A DNA stretch of 64,000 nucleotides from Bog-756 sp963745955 (GTDB lineage Bacteria; Actinomycetota; Acidimicrobiia; Acidimicrobiales; RAAP-2). The DNA lies in the NCBI GenBank assembly GCA_963745955.1, contig CAVUZI010000011.1:806001-870000 (forward strand), given 5' to 3'. The number at the start of each line of letters is the position of its first letter. Positions within the stretch are counted from its first letter, which is position 1. Below the pieces are notes generated by a model that saw only the letters and a list, made by a program, of their open reading frames with translations, was not told where the DNA came from and ran no database searches. Of this stretch, positions 8,260 through 16,492 are shown one piece after another. A program made the translations under genes and the position numbers.

Positions 8260-9042
8260 ATGGCCGAAGACGAGCAAGAGAACGGGTCACCGCCGTCCGG
8301 CCCCCCGGAGGATCCGGCACCCGTTCCCGCGCTGCCACCCCGGTATGAACAGTTCGCGGCCGGCGCGGGCCCCGGGCCCCCGCCCTCACTGCCCCCCATT
8401 GACCGCATGACGATCGCCTGGCAGCGTCGCACCGAGACCGACTACATCTTCGACTATTGGACCGCGCTGGGCTGGACCGTACTCACACTCGGCATCTACG
8501 GCCTCTATGTTTTCTACCAGTTGGTCCGGCGCATGCGCGATCACAACGCGCGCCGCGTCGAGCTGCTCGACGCATCGCTGGCCTTCGCCTGGGAGGAGGC
8601 CGGGAGGCGCGGGGTGCAGGAGGAGCTCACGCCGTCGTTCCAACGAGCCAGTGCGCACATGGACGTGCTCCGGCGCATGACCACCGACTTTCGCGAACCG
8701 GTGATCTGGCTCGTGCTGGCCATCGTCGCCCGCGGCCTCGTCGAGATCATCGCCTTCGTGCTCTTGGACCAGGATCTCGTCAAGCACGACCACGCCGAGA
8801 TCGGCGTCGAGTACGAGCTGTCGGTCATCTTCGGGCGATTCGGCCAGACGCTGCCCGCGCCGGACCAGGGCCGGGCCAAGGGCCAGGACAACTACGTGGG
8901 ACGGATCATCGCCACCATCGTCACCTTGGGCATCTACCTGTTCTGGTGGTACTACAACCAGATGATCGACCCGAATCGCCACTTCCAGACCAATTGGGTC
9001 GAAGAGGATGCCCTGATCGCCGCGGCCAACGCCCTGCGCTGA
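8260..9042 (+). CDS. Multi-pass membrane protein with an internal repeat (DUF4234/DUF898-like)
   Basis: A 260-residue protein. A Pro/Glu-rich cytoplasmic-looking N-terminus (1-50) precedes three hydrophobic segments near residues 63-83, 146-169 and 213-233. The first and last are related: 'TLGIYGLYVFYQLV' is followed by 'RMRDHN', and 'TLGIYLFWWYYNQM' by 'DPNRHF'. This points to a duplicated module like that of DUF4234/DUF898 membrane proteins. GGGGAGG lies just upstream of the ATG. The function is unknown. It stands alone between the SRPBCC gene and the convergent Rieske oxygenase gene. Confidence 0.75.
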   Translation: MAEDEQENGSPPSGPPEDPAPVPALPPRYEQFAAGAGPGPPPSLPPIDRMTIAWQRRTETDYIFDYWTALGWTVLTLGIYGLYVFYQLVRRMRDHNARRVELLDASLAFAWEEAGRRGVQEELTPSFQRASAHMDVLRRMTTDFREPVIWLVLAIVARGLVEIIAFVLLDQDLVKHDHAEIGVEYELSVIFGRFGQTLPAPDQGRAKGQDNYVGRIIATIVTLGIYLFWWYYNQMIDPNRHFQTNWVEEDALIAAANALR

Positions 9043-9079
9043 CCGATCGGCCGGGCTCTCTTCTGCCGGCGGCGGCGGA

Positions 9080-10030
9080 TCAGCCCGGGTCCGAGTAGAA
9101 CTGCCGGAACCAGCGGCGGTACTGCGCCACCGGGCCGTCGGCGGACGTGACCATCGGGCGCTCGCGGTAGATCTTGTTCTCCCAGATGGGCACGTCCTGG
9201 GTGAACTGCTCGTTGGTGATCCGGTCGTTGAGCTCGCTGATCGACTCGGTGGCCCGCTCGTCGGTCAATGCCTTCATCGAGAAGATGAGGTTTACCTCGG
9301 TGAGCTCCTCGTCCACGGGGGTCTGGGTGATGTAGGTCAGCATCTCGATCTGGTCCTGGCTCACCTCGACGGCGACGATCCCGGGTCCGCACGTCGTCGT
9401 GGTCGTCTGGACCTCGTAGCCGGCCACGTCCACGGCAGTCACCTTGAGGCTCTGCTCGACGACCATGGAGGTTCCCTCGAACCGCACCTCGAAGTGGTCC
9501 CGCTCGGGTGGTGCCATGTCGTGGACCGCCGAGAAGTGCGACCGGTCGATGATGTTCTCCGTCAGGTCCTGGACGTGGACGCGCACCCGATAGGTGCTGC
9601 ATCTCCAAGGCGTCCAGGCCGTCTCGTCGGGCCGGTAGGTGGTCACCTCGTAGCTCGGAGGTGCGCCGCCGGCGTGGTGCCAGACGAAGATGCGACCGTT
9701 GCGCTCGCAGACGGGCCACGCTCGAGCGGAGGCCCGCGGCGGCCGATCCAGGCCCGGCACCTCGACCAGCCGACCCGTACCGTCGAACCGCCAACCGTGG
9801 AAGGGACAGGCGATACCGTCGCCGCACACGCGGCCGCCGACACCGAGGTGGGCGCCGAGGTGCGGGCAGTGGGCATCGAAGACCCGCGCCGTCCCGTCCT
9901 CACCGCGGAAGAGCACCAGATCGCGTCCGAGGTACGACACCGGCTCCACGTCGCCCGGTGCGAGATCCGCCCCGGCACCGACGCTGAACCAGCCGTCGGG
10001 GGAGGCTGGAAACGGGTACCTGGAACTCAT
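9080..10030 (-). CDS. Rieske [2Fe-2S] oxygenase, KshA/DAF-36-like
   Basis: A 316-residue oxygenase subunit. The Rieske cluster ligands are Cys55/His57 ('CPHLGAHLG') and Cys75/His78 ('CPFHGW'). The mononuclear-iron site is suggested by 'ENIIDRSHFSAVHD' (two His with the D/E-x-x-H-x-x-x-x-H spacing seen in ring hydroxylases). The architecture and length match the 3-ketosteroid 9-alpha-hydroxylase and cholesterol 7-desaturase group, so a sterol or other polycyclic substrate is plausible but not shown. A reductase partner is not adjacent. The minus-strand gene runs convergent to the membrane protein gene. Confidence 0.85.
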   Translation of the reverse strand: MSSRYPFPASPDGWFSVGAGADLAPGDVEPVSYLGRDLVLFRGEDGTARVFDAHCPHLGAHLGVGGRVCGDGIACPFHGWRFDGTGRLVEVPGLDRPPRASARAWPVCERNGRIFVWHHAGGAPPSYEVTTYRPDETAWTPWRCSTYRVRVHVQDLTENIIDRSHFSAVHDMAPPERDHFEVRFEGTSMVVEQSLKVTAVDVAGYEVQTTTTTCGPGIVAVEVSQDQIEMLTYITQTPVDEELTEVNLIFSMKALTDERATESISELNDRITNEQFTQDVPIWENKIYRERPMVTSADGPVAQYRRWFRQFYSDPG

Positions 10031-10163
10031 CGCCCCACCGGGAGGGCCCGAAGCGTCCGTGTCGACACCGTCACTCCCTCCCTGGCGGGCACATCCCGTT
10101 CGCGTCTGTCGCCCAGGTGGCAGCGTACGGTCGACCCGGACACCTGTCCAGAGGCGCTGTCCT

Positions 10164-10925
10164 CTAGCTTCGGCCGCCGAAGATTCGCAGCAGGGCGAGG
10201 TAGACCATGGCCGAGGAGAGCAGCAACGAGAAGGCGGAGTACCACTCGGCGTCGGCGCTGAGTTGGGCGGCCTGGGCCCGGTAGGCGAAGTCGAAGTCGA
10301 CGAACAGGTTCATCACGGCCAGGAACAGATACAAGATGCCGAAGATGACCAGGCCGCCGAGCCCCGACGCGCCCCATCCGGTCAGGATGGACACCACGAT
10401 GACGGCCAGCAGGCCGAGGGTGGCCACCATCGTGATCTGGATGAACCGGTGGCCGACCCGGACCAGGCCGGCCCGGTAACAGAACCACACGCCGACGACC
10501 ACGGCCAGGGTCCCGACCACGGCCAGCGTGACGACGTGCTGACCCTGGTTGGCGAAGAAGCGGGACAGCATGCCGAGGACCGCCCCTTCGCATACGGCGA
10601 ACACCGGGGCCAGCACCCTGGCCTGCTGCGGCCGGAAGGAGGCCCACAGCCCGGCACCGACGGCGACCAGCAGGAGCGGCCACACCAGTCCCAGGGGGAG
10701 GTCGGCGACATAGGCCAGGGCCCCGACGACCAGGGCCAGGGCCCCGAGGAGCCCGGCCTTGTTGAAGGCACCCTCGGCGCTGAACGTCCGGGTGGCGGTG
10801 GGAGCGACGGGTGCGGGGGGCTCGAGGAGCGCGGTCGAGCCGGTCGGGCGCGGCGGTCCGTAGGTCTGCACCATGCGCTGGTAGTTCGACGTCGATCCGA
10901 GCGATCCCCGGTTGGCTGCTGCCAT
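10164..10925 (-). CDS. Bax inhibitor-1 / YccA family membrane protein
   Basis: A 253-residue protein. After a soluble N-terminus there are seven closely packed hydrophobic helices, and the last ends 'AMVYLALLRIFGGRS'. The actinobacterial YccA family signature is visible in 'FNKAGLLGALALVVGALAY', 'GAVLGMLSRFF' and 'FVDFDFAYRAQAA' before the final helix. These proteins are proposed pH-sensitive calcium leak or stress-related channels. The start at 10925 is chosen because GGAGAG precedes it; the longer open frame adds a 47-residue unstructured extension without support. Confidence 0.88.
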   Translation of the reverse strand: MAAANRGSLGSTSNYQRMVQTYGPPRPTGSTALLEPPAPVAPTATRTFSAEGAFNKAGLLGALALVVGALAYVADLPLGLVWPLLLVAVGAGLWASFRPQQARVLAPVFAVCEGAVLGMLSRFFANQGQHVVTLAVVGTLAVVVGVWFCYRAGLVRVGHRFIQITMVATLGLLAVIVVSILTGWGASGLGGLVIFGILYLFLAVMNLFVDFDFAYRAQAAQLSADAEWYSAFSLLLSSAMVYLALLRIFGGRS

Positions 10926-11140
10926 GTTGAGTCTCTCCTGTCCCGGGTGCGCCCAGCTGGCGCACCGCTCCCCCCTCGGTCCGCCATCCGGCGCACCCGT
11001 TCCGGGGGTCTTGTCCTGCTTCCATTCTGCCCGTCCTGGTCCGGCATCGTGCCGCGGCGGCATCAAAAAGGCGTAAACGCCGACGCTGGAGAGAGCCGGC
11101 CGGTTGGTCCGGGGCGCCCGTGGCGTCCTTCCGGGCCGGG

Positions 11141-11196
11141 CGTGGAGTCGATCCGGCCCGGGGACGTGGGGTCGATCCGGCCCGGACGTGGGGTCG
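11141..11196. repeat. Two and a half tandem copies of a 22-24 base unit
   Basis: The unit 'CGTGGGGTCGATCCGGCCCG' plus two to four bases is repeated at 11141, 11165 and 11187; the third copy is partial. It lies just downstream of the cupin gene stop, in what would be its 3' untranslated region. Confidence 0.8.
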
Positions 11197-11205
11197 AAGA
11201 GGCCC

Positions 11206-11661
11206 TCAGCTCACCAGCACGTCGGGCCGCGGGAAGCCCTCCGCCTCGCACAGTGCGTAGTACGCCTCGAGGGTGCCGGGACCGTCGAACACACTCTCGA
11301 TGCTGCCGTCGGCGGCCAGGTTGAGGTTGACCCCGTACATCTGGAACCACACCTGGGTGTCGTTCTCGATGCACTCGAGGGTGTGCACGGACCCCGCGGG
11401 CTCGAAGAGGAACGAGCCGGCCCTGTTCACGTAGTCGTACTCGCGGTACTTCCAGGCACCGGACATGGTGTACCCGTAGACCGGCCCCGTGTGGCGGTGG
11501 GTCTGCACCGCGTAGCCGGCCTGGAAGATGTTCTCGACGATCCAGAGTCCCTCCGCCACGTCGACCTGGATCACCTTGAGCTTGTTGCCTCCACCCATCT
11601 CCACGAAAGGGAGGTCGGTCGAGCCGCGGTGCTGGGCCTCGGTTGGTGCGTAGATGCTCAT
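11206..11661 (-). CDS. Cupin-fold 2,4'-dihydroxyacetophenone dioxygenase family protein
   Basis: A 151-residue single-cupin protein. Cupin motif 1 is seen as 'QTHRHTGPVYGYTMSGAWKY' with the metal-binding His pair and a following acidic residue, and motif 2 as 'FEPAGSVHTLECIE'. The spacing and length fit the family that contains 2,4'-dihydroxyacetophenone dioxygenase, a non-heme iron enzyme that cleaves C-C bonds in aryl ketones. Family membership does not prove this substrate. The gene is monocistronic on the minus strand, with tandem repeats directly after its stop. Confidence 0.8.
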   Translation of the reverse strand: MSIYAPTEAQHRGSTDLPFVEMGGGNKLKVIQVDVAEGLWIVENIFQAGYAVQTHRHTGPVYGYTMSGAWKYREYDYVNRAGSFLFEPAGSVHTLECIENDTQVWFQMYGVNLNLAADGSIESVFDGPGTLEAYYALCEAEGFPRPDVLVS

Positions 11662-11831
11662 GTGCGCTCCTTGTCGTCGGGAACGTGCGCCCGGCTACCC
11701 CTGCCCACGCCCCCCATTCAGCTGGTGGCCCTACACAGTGGCATAGATGATGGGACAGATCCACCGGCCGATGACCGCACCCGACGGCTGTCCGATGGCC
11801 CGGTCGGCGGAGATCGGAGCGGGTTGGGGCT

Positions 11832-12819
11832 TCAGGCCCGGACGCCCGACGGCAAGGGCACGTTGAGCCCGCGGCGGAGCGCGATCATCGATTCCACCCG
11901 CGCCCGCTCGGAGACCGCGGCGGTCGGGATCATCGCCGAGCCGTGGAACGTCCCGGGATACGAGTGCAACTCGACGGAGACGCCCGCCTGCATCATCCGC
12001 ATGGCGTAGATGATGCCTTCGTCGCGCAGCGGATCGAACTCCATGGTCGTCACATAGGCCGGCGGCAGTCCGCTGAGGTCCGTGGCGATGGCGGGAGATG
12101 CATAGGGCGACACGTCGTCGGCCTCGGGTCCCAGGTAGTAGCTCCAACTGAGCTCCGCGTTCGGCGCGGTGCCACATCGGCGTGTCGACGAACGTGCGCA
12201 TGCTCGGGGTCTCGAGCCGGTGGTCGAGCTCAGGGATCCCGAGATACTGGAAGCAGATCCCCGGGCCGCCCCGATCGCGGGCCACAAGGGCGATCGCCGC
12301 GGCGAGGCCGCCACCGGCGCTCTGGCCGCCGACGGCCACGCGCCCGGTATCGATGCCGAGCGCGGGGGCGCCGGCGTGCATCCACTGCAGGGTGGCGTAG
12401 CAGTCGTCCACGGCGGCCGGGAACGGGTGCTCGGGAGCCAGCCGGTACTCGGGTGTGACGACGACCGCATCGAGGTCGCGGGCGACCTGGGTGGCGAAGG
12501 CATGCTCCATGTCGATGGAGCCGACGACGAAACCGCCGCCGTGGATGTCGAGCAGCGCCGGCCTGGCCGCAGGGACGGTTGCGGCGGGTGCATACACCCG
12601 GACCGGTACCGATCCCCCGGGGGTGGGGACGTCATGATCGCTGATCGTCACCCCGGTGGTGTCGACATCGCGGTTGAGGGGCTCGAGCAGGGCCAGGATC
12701 CCTTCCCGCGACTGCGCGACATCCCGCATGTCCCCACTCGGGAGGAGCTCGACGATGGGCGCCAGCTCGGGGTCGAAGGCATAGGGCACGGACCGATACT
12801 CGCACGAAGTGATCGCCAC
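11832..12819 (-). CDS. Alpha/beta hydrolase (HSL-type esterase), frameshifted
   Basis: About 328 residues once repaired. The oxyanion-hole motif 'HGGGF', the 'YRLAPEHPFPAAVDD' segment and the nucleophile elbow 'GQSAGGG' mark a hormone-sensitive-lipase family esterase. After 'TPMWHRA' the frame changes by one base to 'NAELSWSYYLGPEADDVSPY'. The catalytic Asp ('EFDPLRDEG') and His ('PGTFHGS') follow in that second frame. The extra base is near 12160-12165. The start may be GTG 12819 or GTG 12789; neither has a good ribosome-binding site. It follows the beta-helix gene by 16 bases on the same strand. Confidence 0.82.
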
Positions 12820-12835
12820 CGTCGACCGGCGACCC

Positions 12836-14713
12836 TCAGGTCACGTGGAACGCGGTGGCGCTCGTCACCGTGACCCTCGCCGCCGTGACCCGGATCCGGC
12901 CCGTGGTCGCCCCCCTCGGTACCTTGGCCTTGATGGTGCCGGTCGTATCGTCGGTGATCTTCGCCTTCACACCGTCGACGGTGACCTCGGAGGCATGGGC
13001 GAGACCGGTCCCCCGGATGGTGACGGTGGTCCCCACCGGGCCCGACGCGGGGCTGAAGCCGGTGATGGCGGGCGCAGGGGCGACGGCCGCCGAGAGGGCG
13101 GCACCGAGCACGTGCATGGTGAAGAGGTCACCCCACTTGACATTGCCGTAGGTGGGGTAGTCCGAACCCAGGGTGAAGATGATCCGGGTGGCGGAGTACT
13201 GCGAGATGAGCAGGCCGTAGTAGTCGCAGGCAGCCGGCGGCCCTTCCCCGGCACCCCAGGTCCCGTTCCATTCGTAGAGATAGAGATTGCCGGCGTAGTC
13301 AACTCCGGTGGACGAGCTGCCGCTGCAGGTGGATACCGGCGTGGGTGCTCCGATGTTGGCCTGGTTGCCGAATCCGCTGCCGGTGACGGTCACCGTGGGC
13401 GTGACGGCCAGGCCCGAGAAGGTCACGGAGCTGATCACGGGATGGAGCTGGAGGGACCCGGCATTGCAGGGAGCACCGACCGGGCCCGACCGTCCGGTCT
13501 GGTCGGCGACCCCCGGGCACAGCCCGCTGGTCGGGTCGGGGATGAGGCCGCTGGCCGGGTTGCCGGGCAGGAGGGCCATCGTCTCGGTCGGTCCCCCGTT
13601 GTCGGCCAAGGGACCCAGCAGACCGGCCAACTGGGCCTTGGAGACGTCACCCTTGCCGCCCTTCAGGCACGACGGGCTCGACGCGACATTCTCGCCCTGG
13701 TCGGTCCAGGTGCCGCTGACCTGGCGGCAGGAACCGGCGAGGATGTCGGCCGCGGCGGCAACCGTCGAGCCCTTGCCGCCGCCGTCCCCGTTGTCGATGG
13801 TGGCGCCACCGGAGGACGCGGTGTTGGCCGAGAAGGTCGTCGCGGTGATGGTGAGCCGGCCGGATCCGCCGTCCCCGTTCTCGATGGCGGCGCCCTCGGG
13901 AGCACCGTTGCCGGAGAAGGTCGAATCGGTGATGGTCAGGGCGCCCGAGCCGTCGTCCCCGTTGGCGATGGCCCCGCCTCGGCAGAATGCCCGGTTGTCC
14001 GAGAACGTCGACCGGGCGACGGTCGCCGTTCCGGAGCTGCCGTAGCCATTGGAGATCGCCCCGCCGAGGCAGGCCGAATTGTCGGCGAAGGTCGAGTCGG
14101 TGACTGTGAGCGTGCCACCGGAACCATTCTGGACAGCCCCGCCGTCCTGCGGCCCGTAGTCGTCCGAGAAGATCGAATCGGTGACGGTGACGACGGCATG
14201 GGAGTTGTCGGTGATCCCGCCTCCGGATGATGACACATCCGAGGATCCGTCCTGGATGGCGAGGCCGCTGATCACGAAGTGCATGGCGTTGCCCACCTTG
14301 AGGACCGGGTACTTGCCCCCGCCGTCGAGGATCGGGGTCTGCACCCCGGGGGCCGGCTCGATCACGACCGGTGAGGTGGCCGAGGTCCGCGACGTGGCGA
14401 CGGAGAACCCGGAGGAGCCGGGCGAATAGTACGACGAAGCCGTGCCCTCATGTCCCGGCGTGACCAGCTCGACGGTGCCACCGGGAGCCACCTTGCCGAG
14501 GGCTCTGGCCAGCGTGCAGGCATTGGCCGCGGACGAGCAGTTGGCCGTGCCGGATGCATGGGCACCGGCGTACAGCTTGCTCGCTGCGGCGCCGGCCGTG
14601 GCCGCACCGGTGGTCACTGACAGACCACTCAGGAGGCAGACACCGGTCAAGGCGATGCCCGGCCATGGCGACCTGCGCCCTGCCCTCATTCGCGGTTCGA
14701 AGCCACGCCGCAT
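12836..14713 (-). CDS. Secreted beta-helix (choice-of-anchor Q) protein with IPT/TIG domain
   Basis: A 625-residue exported protein. A basic N-terminus and hydrophobic stretch ending near 'TAGAAASK' form a signal peptide. Residues about 45-420 are an array of short repeats such as 'VTVTDSIFSDD', 'LTVTDSTFADNSAC' and 'LTITDSTFSGNGA', alternating with 'GGAISNG'-type turns, as in right-handed beta-helix proteins of the choice-of-anchor Q group. Residues about 425 to the end hold 'VTVTGSGFG' and 'ITGFSPASGPVGTTVTI', an IPT/TIG immunoglobulin-like fold. GGAGAGAGGGGG precedes the ATG. It is likely a cell-surface or matrix protein; the ligand is unknown. Confidence 0.8.
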   Translation of the reverse strand: MRRGFEPRMRAGRRSPWPGIALTGVCLLSGLSVTTGAATAGAAASKLYAGAHASGTANCSSAANACTLARALGKVAPGGTVELVTPGHEGTASSYYSPGSSGFSVATSRTSATSPVVIEPAPGVQTPILDGGGKYPVLKVGNAMHFVISGLAIQDGSSDVSSSGGGITDNSHAVVTVTDSIFSDDYGPQDGGAVQNGSGGTLTVTDSTFADNSACLGGAISNGYGSSGTATVARSTFSDNRAFCRGGAIANGDDGSGALTITDSTFSGNGAPEGAAIENGDGGSGRLTITATTFSANTASSGGATIDNGDGGGKGSTVAAAADILAGSCRQVSGTWTDQGENVASSPSCLKGGKGDVSKAQLAGLLGPLADNGGPTETMALLPGNPASGLIPDPTSGLCPGVADQTGRSGPVGAPCNAGSLQLHPVISSVTFSGLAVTPTVTVTGSGFGNQANIGAPTPVSTCSGSSSTGVDYAGNLYLYEWNGTWGAGEGPPAACDYYGLLISQYSATRIIFTLGSDYPTYGNVKWGDLFTMHVLGAALSAAVAPAPAITGFSPASGPVGTTVTIRGTGLAHASEVTVDGVKAKITDDTTGTIKAKVPRGATTGRIRVTAARVTVTSATAFHVT

Positions 14714-15054
14714 CAGCTGCCCCCTCTCTCCGTGGCAACGGAAAGATGGAAACGAAAATACAGCATCGAGGTCGACGGTCGGAGAGGCGGATCACGTAAT
14801 TTTCGCGCCAGGCAGGGCTGTCGGCGTGCTGCGTCACGCTCAGTAACCACGTCCACACAGGCGGCGTCAGACACTCGGTCGGATCATCGACCGACAACGG
14901 TTCGGACAGGCTGCTACGTACTGATCGCGGGCCTCCGATGCACCCGTCGGGGCATGCCATCGGCGGTCCGGGCACTCCGACCGGTGCTGGCCTAGCGTGG
15001 GGCCGGGGCGTAGGGCTTTCTGTCCAACGAACGGCCGAACAGTGGGGTCAACAG
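14714..15054. other. Divergent intergenic region, 341 bases, no gene seen
   Basis: This stretch separates the secreted beta-helix gene (minus) from a small membrane protein gene (plus). It is less GC-rich around 14750-14805 than its surroundings and should hold the promoters of both. I see no RNA gene, and no open frame with sense in either direction. Confidence 0.5.
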
Positions 15055-15339
15055 GTGAGTGACTTCGACTCGTTGCTCTCGGACACCCGGGAGGGCATCG
15101 CCACGGCGGAACTGGTGCTGTCCGAGATCGATCGCGGGCTGGCCGTGGTCGAGAAGGTGGACGCAGTCGCCCGACGGACACGACCGGCACTCCGGGTGGT
15201 GACGGTCATGTTCCTCGGGTGCCTCGTCGGCCTCGGGATCGTCCTCCTGGTCGGTCGCATACGACGTGCATACGAGATCGATGCTCCTCGCCCCGGCGAT
15301 CCCCCGTTACGTACCGAACGCGAGGACGCTGACCCGTGA
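15055..15339 (+). CDS. Small membrane-anchored coiled-coil protein
   Basis: A 94-residue protein from GTG 15055. Residues about 1-45 are a charged helical stretch ('ATAELVLSEIDRGLAVVEKV') that could be a coiled coil. They are followed by one membrane helix ('VVTVMFLGCLVGLGIVLLVG') and a short polar tail. No family is recognised. The stop overlaps the start of the MOSC gene (GTGA), so the two are translated together. The GTG is chosen because the upstream open frame reads as non-coding; its ribosome-binding site is weak. Confidence 0.6.
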   Translation: MSDFDSLLSDTREGIATAELVLSEIDRGLAVVEKVDAVARRTRPALRVVTVMFLGCLVGLGIVLLVGRIRRAYEIDAPRPGDPPLRTEREDADP

Positions 15340-16262
15340 GCGGCACCGGGATGGCGACCGTCGAGGCTCTCTGGCGCTATCCGGTCAAGTCCATGCGGGG
15401 CGAGCGGGTAAGCGCCTCGGAGGTCACCACGTCGGGCCTCGCCGGTGACCGGGCCTACGCCGTCGTCGACTCGGCAACGGGCAAGGTCGGCAGCGCCAAA
15501 CACCCCCGGCTGTGGGGTCGGCTCCTGCAGTGTGAGGCCCGTTATCCCACTCCTCCACTCCCCGACGCCGCCCTGCCGCCTGTGTGCATCACGCTGCCCG
15601 ACGGGGAGGAGACGGGGAGCGAGGATCCTGAGGTCGACCGCCGTCTCTCCGCCGTGTTCGGCCGCCCGGTCAGGCTGACGACGGTGGCGCCGGACGGCAG
15701 CGGCTACCTCGCCGTGTGGCCCGAGATGGACGGCGTGATCCCCGATGACTACCTCCGGCAGATCTCCACCGACGCAGCCGAGGCCGAGGGCACGGTCACC
15801 GAGCTGTCCCTCGCCCTGGCATCCCCACCCGGGACCTTCTTCGACCTCGCCGCGCTCCACGTGCTGACCAGCGAGACCCTCCGGTATCTCGGTGAGGTCC
15901 AACCCGGAAGTCGGTTCGAGGTCGAGCGATTTCGACCCAACATCGTCGTCGGATCCACTGACCCGCCCTTCGCCGAGAACACGTGGCCCGGCGCCACCGC
16001 CCGGTTCGGGGCCGCGCTGGAGACGGCCGTCCTCCTGCCGACCATGCGTTGCATCATGACGACACTCCCCCAGGGCGAGCTGCCCCGGGACAATGAAGTC
16101 CTGCGGACGATCAGCCGGCACAACCGGATCGAGATTCCCGGTCTCGGGACATGGTCGTGCGTCGGCGCCTACGTGGCGGTGACCGAATCGGGCCAGGTGC
16201 ACGTCGGTGACGAGGTGGTGATCGACCGGCCGGCCGATGACGGGCCCGCCGGTGGCCTGTGA
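15336..16262 (+). CDS. MOSC domain protein with N-terminal beta-barrel domain
   Basis: A 308-residue protein of the molybdenum-cofactor sulfurase C-terminal family. The N-terminal beta-barrel is seen in 'VEALWRYPVKSMRGERV' and 'GLAGDRAYAVVD'. The MOSC core is seen in 'FRPNIVV' and in 'LPTMRCIMTTLPQGELPRD', which carries the conserved Cys that handles sulfur or the metal cofactor. YcbX and mARC-like relatives reduce N-hydroxylated compounds or bind Moco. It overlaps the preceding small membrane protein gene by four bases. Confidence 0.88.
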   Translation: MSGTGMATVEALWRYPVKSMRGERVSASEVTTSGLAGDRAYAVVDSATGKVGSAKHPRLWGRLLQCEARYPTPPLPDAALPPVCITLPDGEETGSEDPEVDRRLSAVFGRPVRLTTVAPDGSGYLAVWPEMDGVIPDDYLRQISTDAAEAEGTVTELSLALASPPGTFFDLAALHVLTSETLRYLGEVQPGSRFEVERFRPNIVVGSTDPPFAENTWPGATARFGAALETAVLLPTMRCIMTTLPQGELPRDNEVLRTISRHNRIEIPGLGTWSCVGAYVAVTESGQVHVGDEVVIDRPADDGPAGGL

Positions 16263-16329
16263 CCGCTCGTCGCTCCGGGAATGCCCAGGCGCCAGAGGGG
16301 ATCGTCGCACGGGGGCGGTAGATCCGAGC

Positions 16330-16430
16330 CCCGGTGCTGCCGGGTCCCCGATGCTGGGGGCCCCCGGTGCTGGGGGGTTCCCGGTACTGGGGGGTTCCGG
16401 GTGCTGGCGGGTCTCCGACGCTGAGGGGTC
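16330..16430. repeat. Minisatellite of about six 16-18 base units
   Basis: Degenerate copies of CCCGGTGCTGGGGGGTT run head to tail between the MOSC and OLD-type ATPase genes. The copies vary at a few positions (GATGCTG, GGTGCTG, GGTACTG, GGGTGCTG, GACGCTG). A frame translates through them, but nothing suggests it is used. Confidence 0.8.
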
Positions 16431-16492
16431 AAGGAACGCGGCCATCGAGCCGATGAAGAACGAGCAGAAGTGTCTTCGGGGCAGGAGGCCGG

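Noticed and set aside
9690..11324. Plus-strand open frame of 544 codons opposite the Rieske and Bax-inhibitor genes
   Set aside because: The encoded sequence is rich in Gly, His, Gln and Asp with no hydrophobic core, while the opposite strand carries two clear families.
12809..14230. Plus-strand open frame of 473 codons opposite the beta-helix gene
   Set aside because: The Gly/Arg/Asp-rich product mirrors the repeats of the real minus-strand gene and has no independent start signal.
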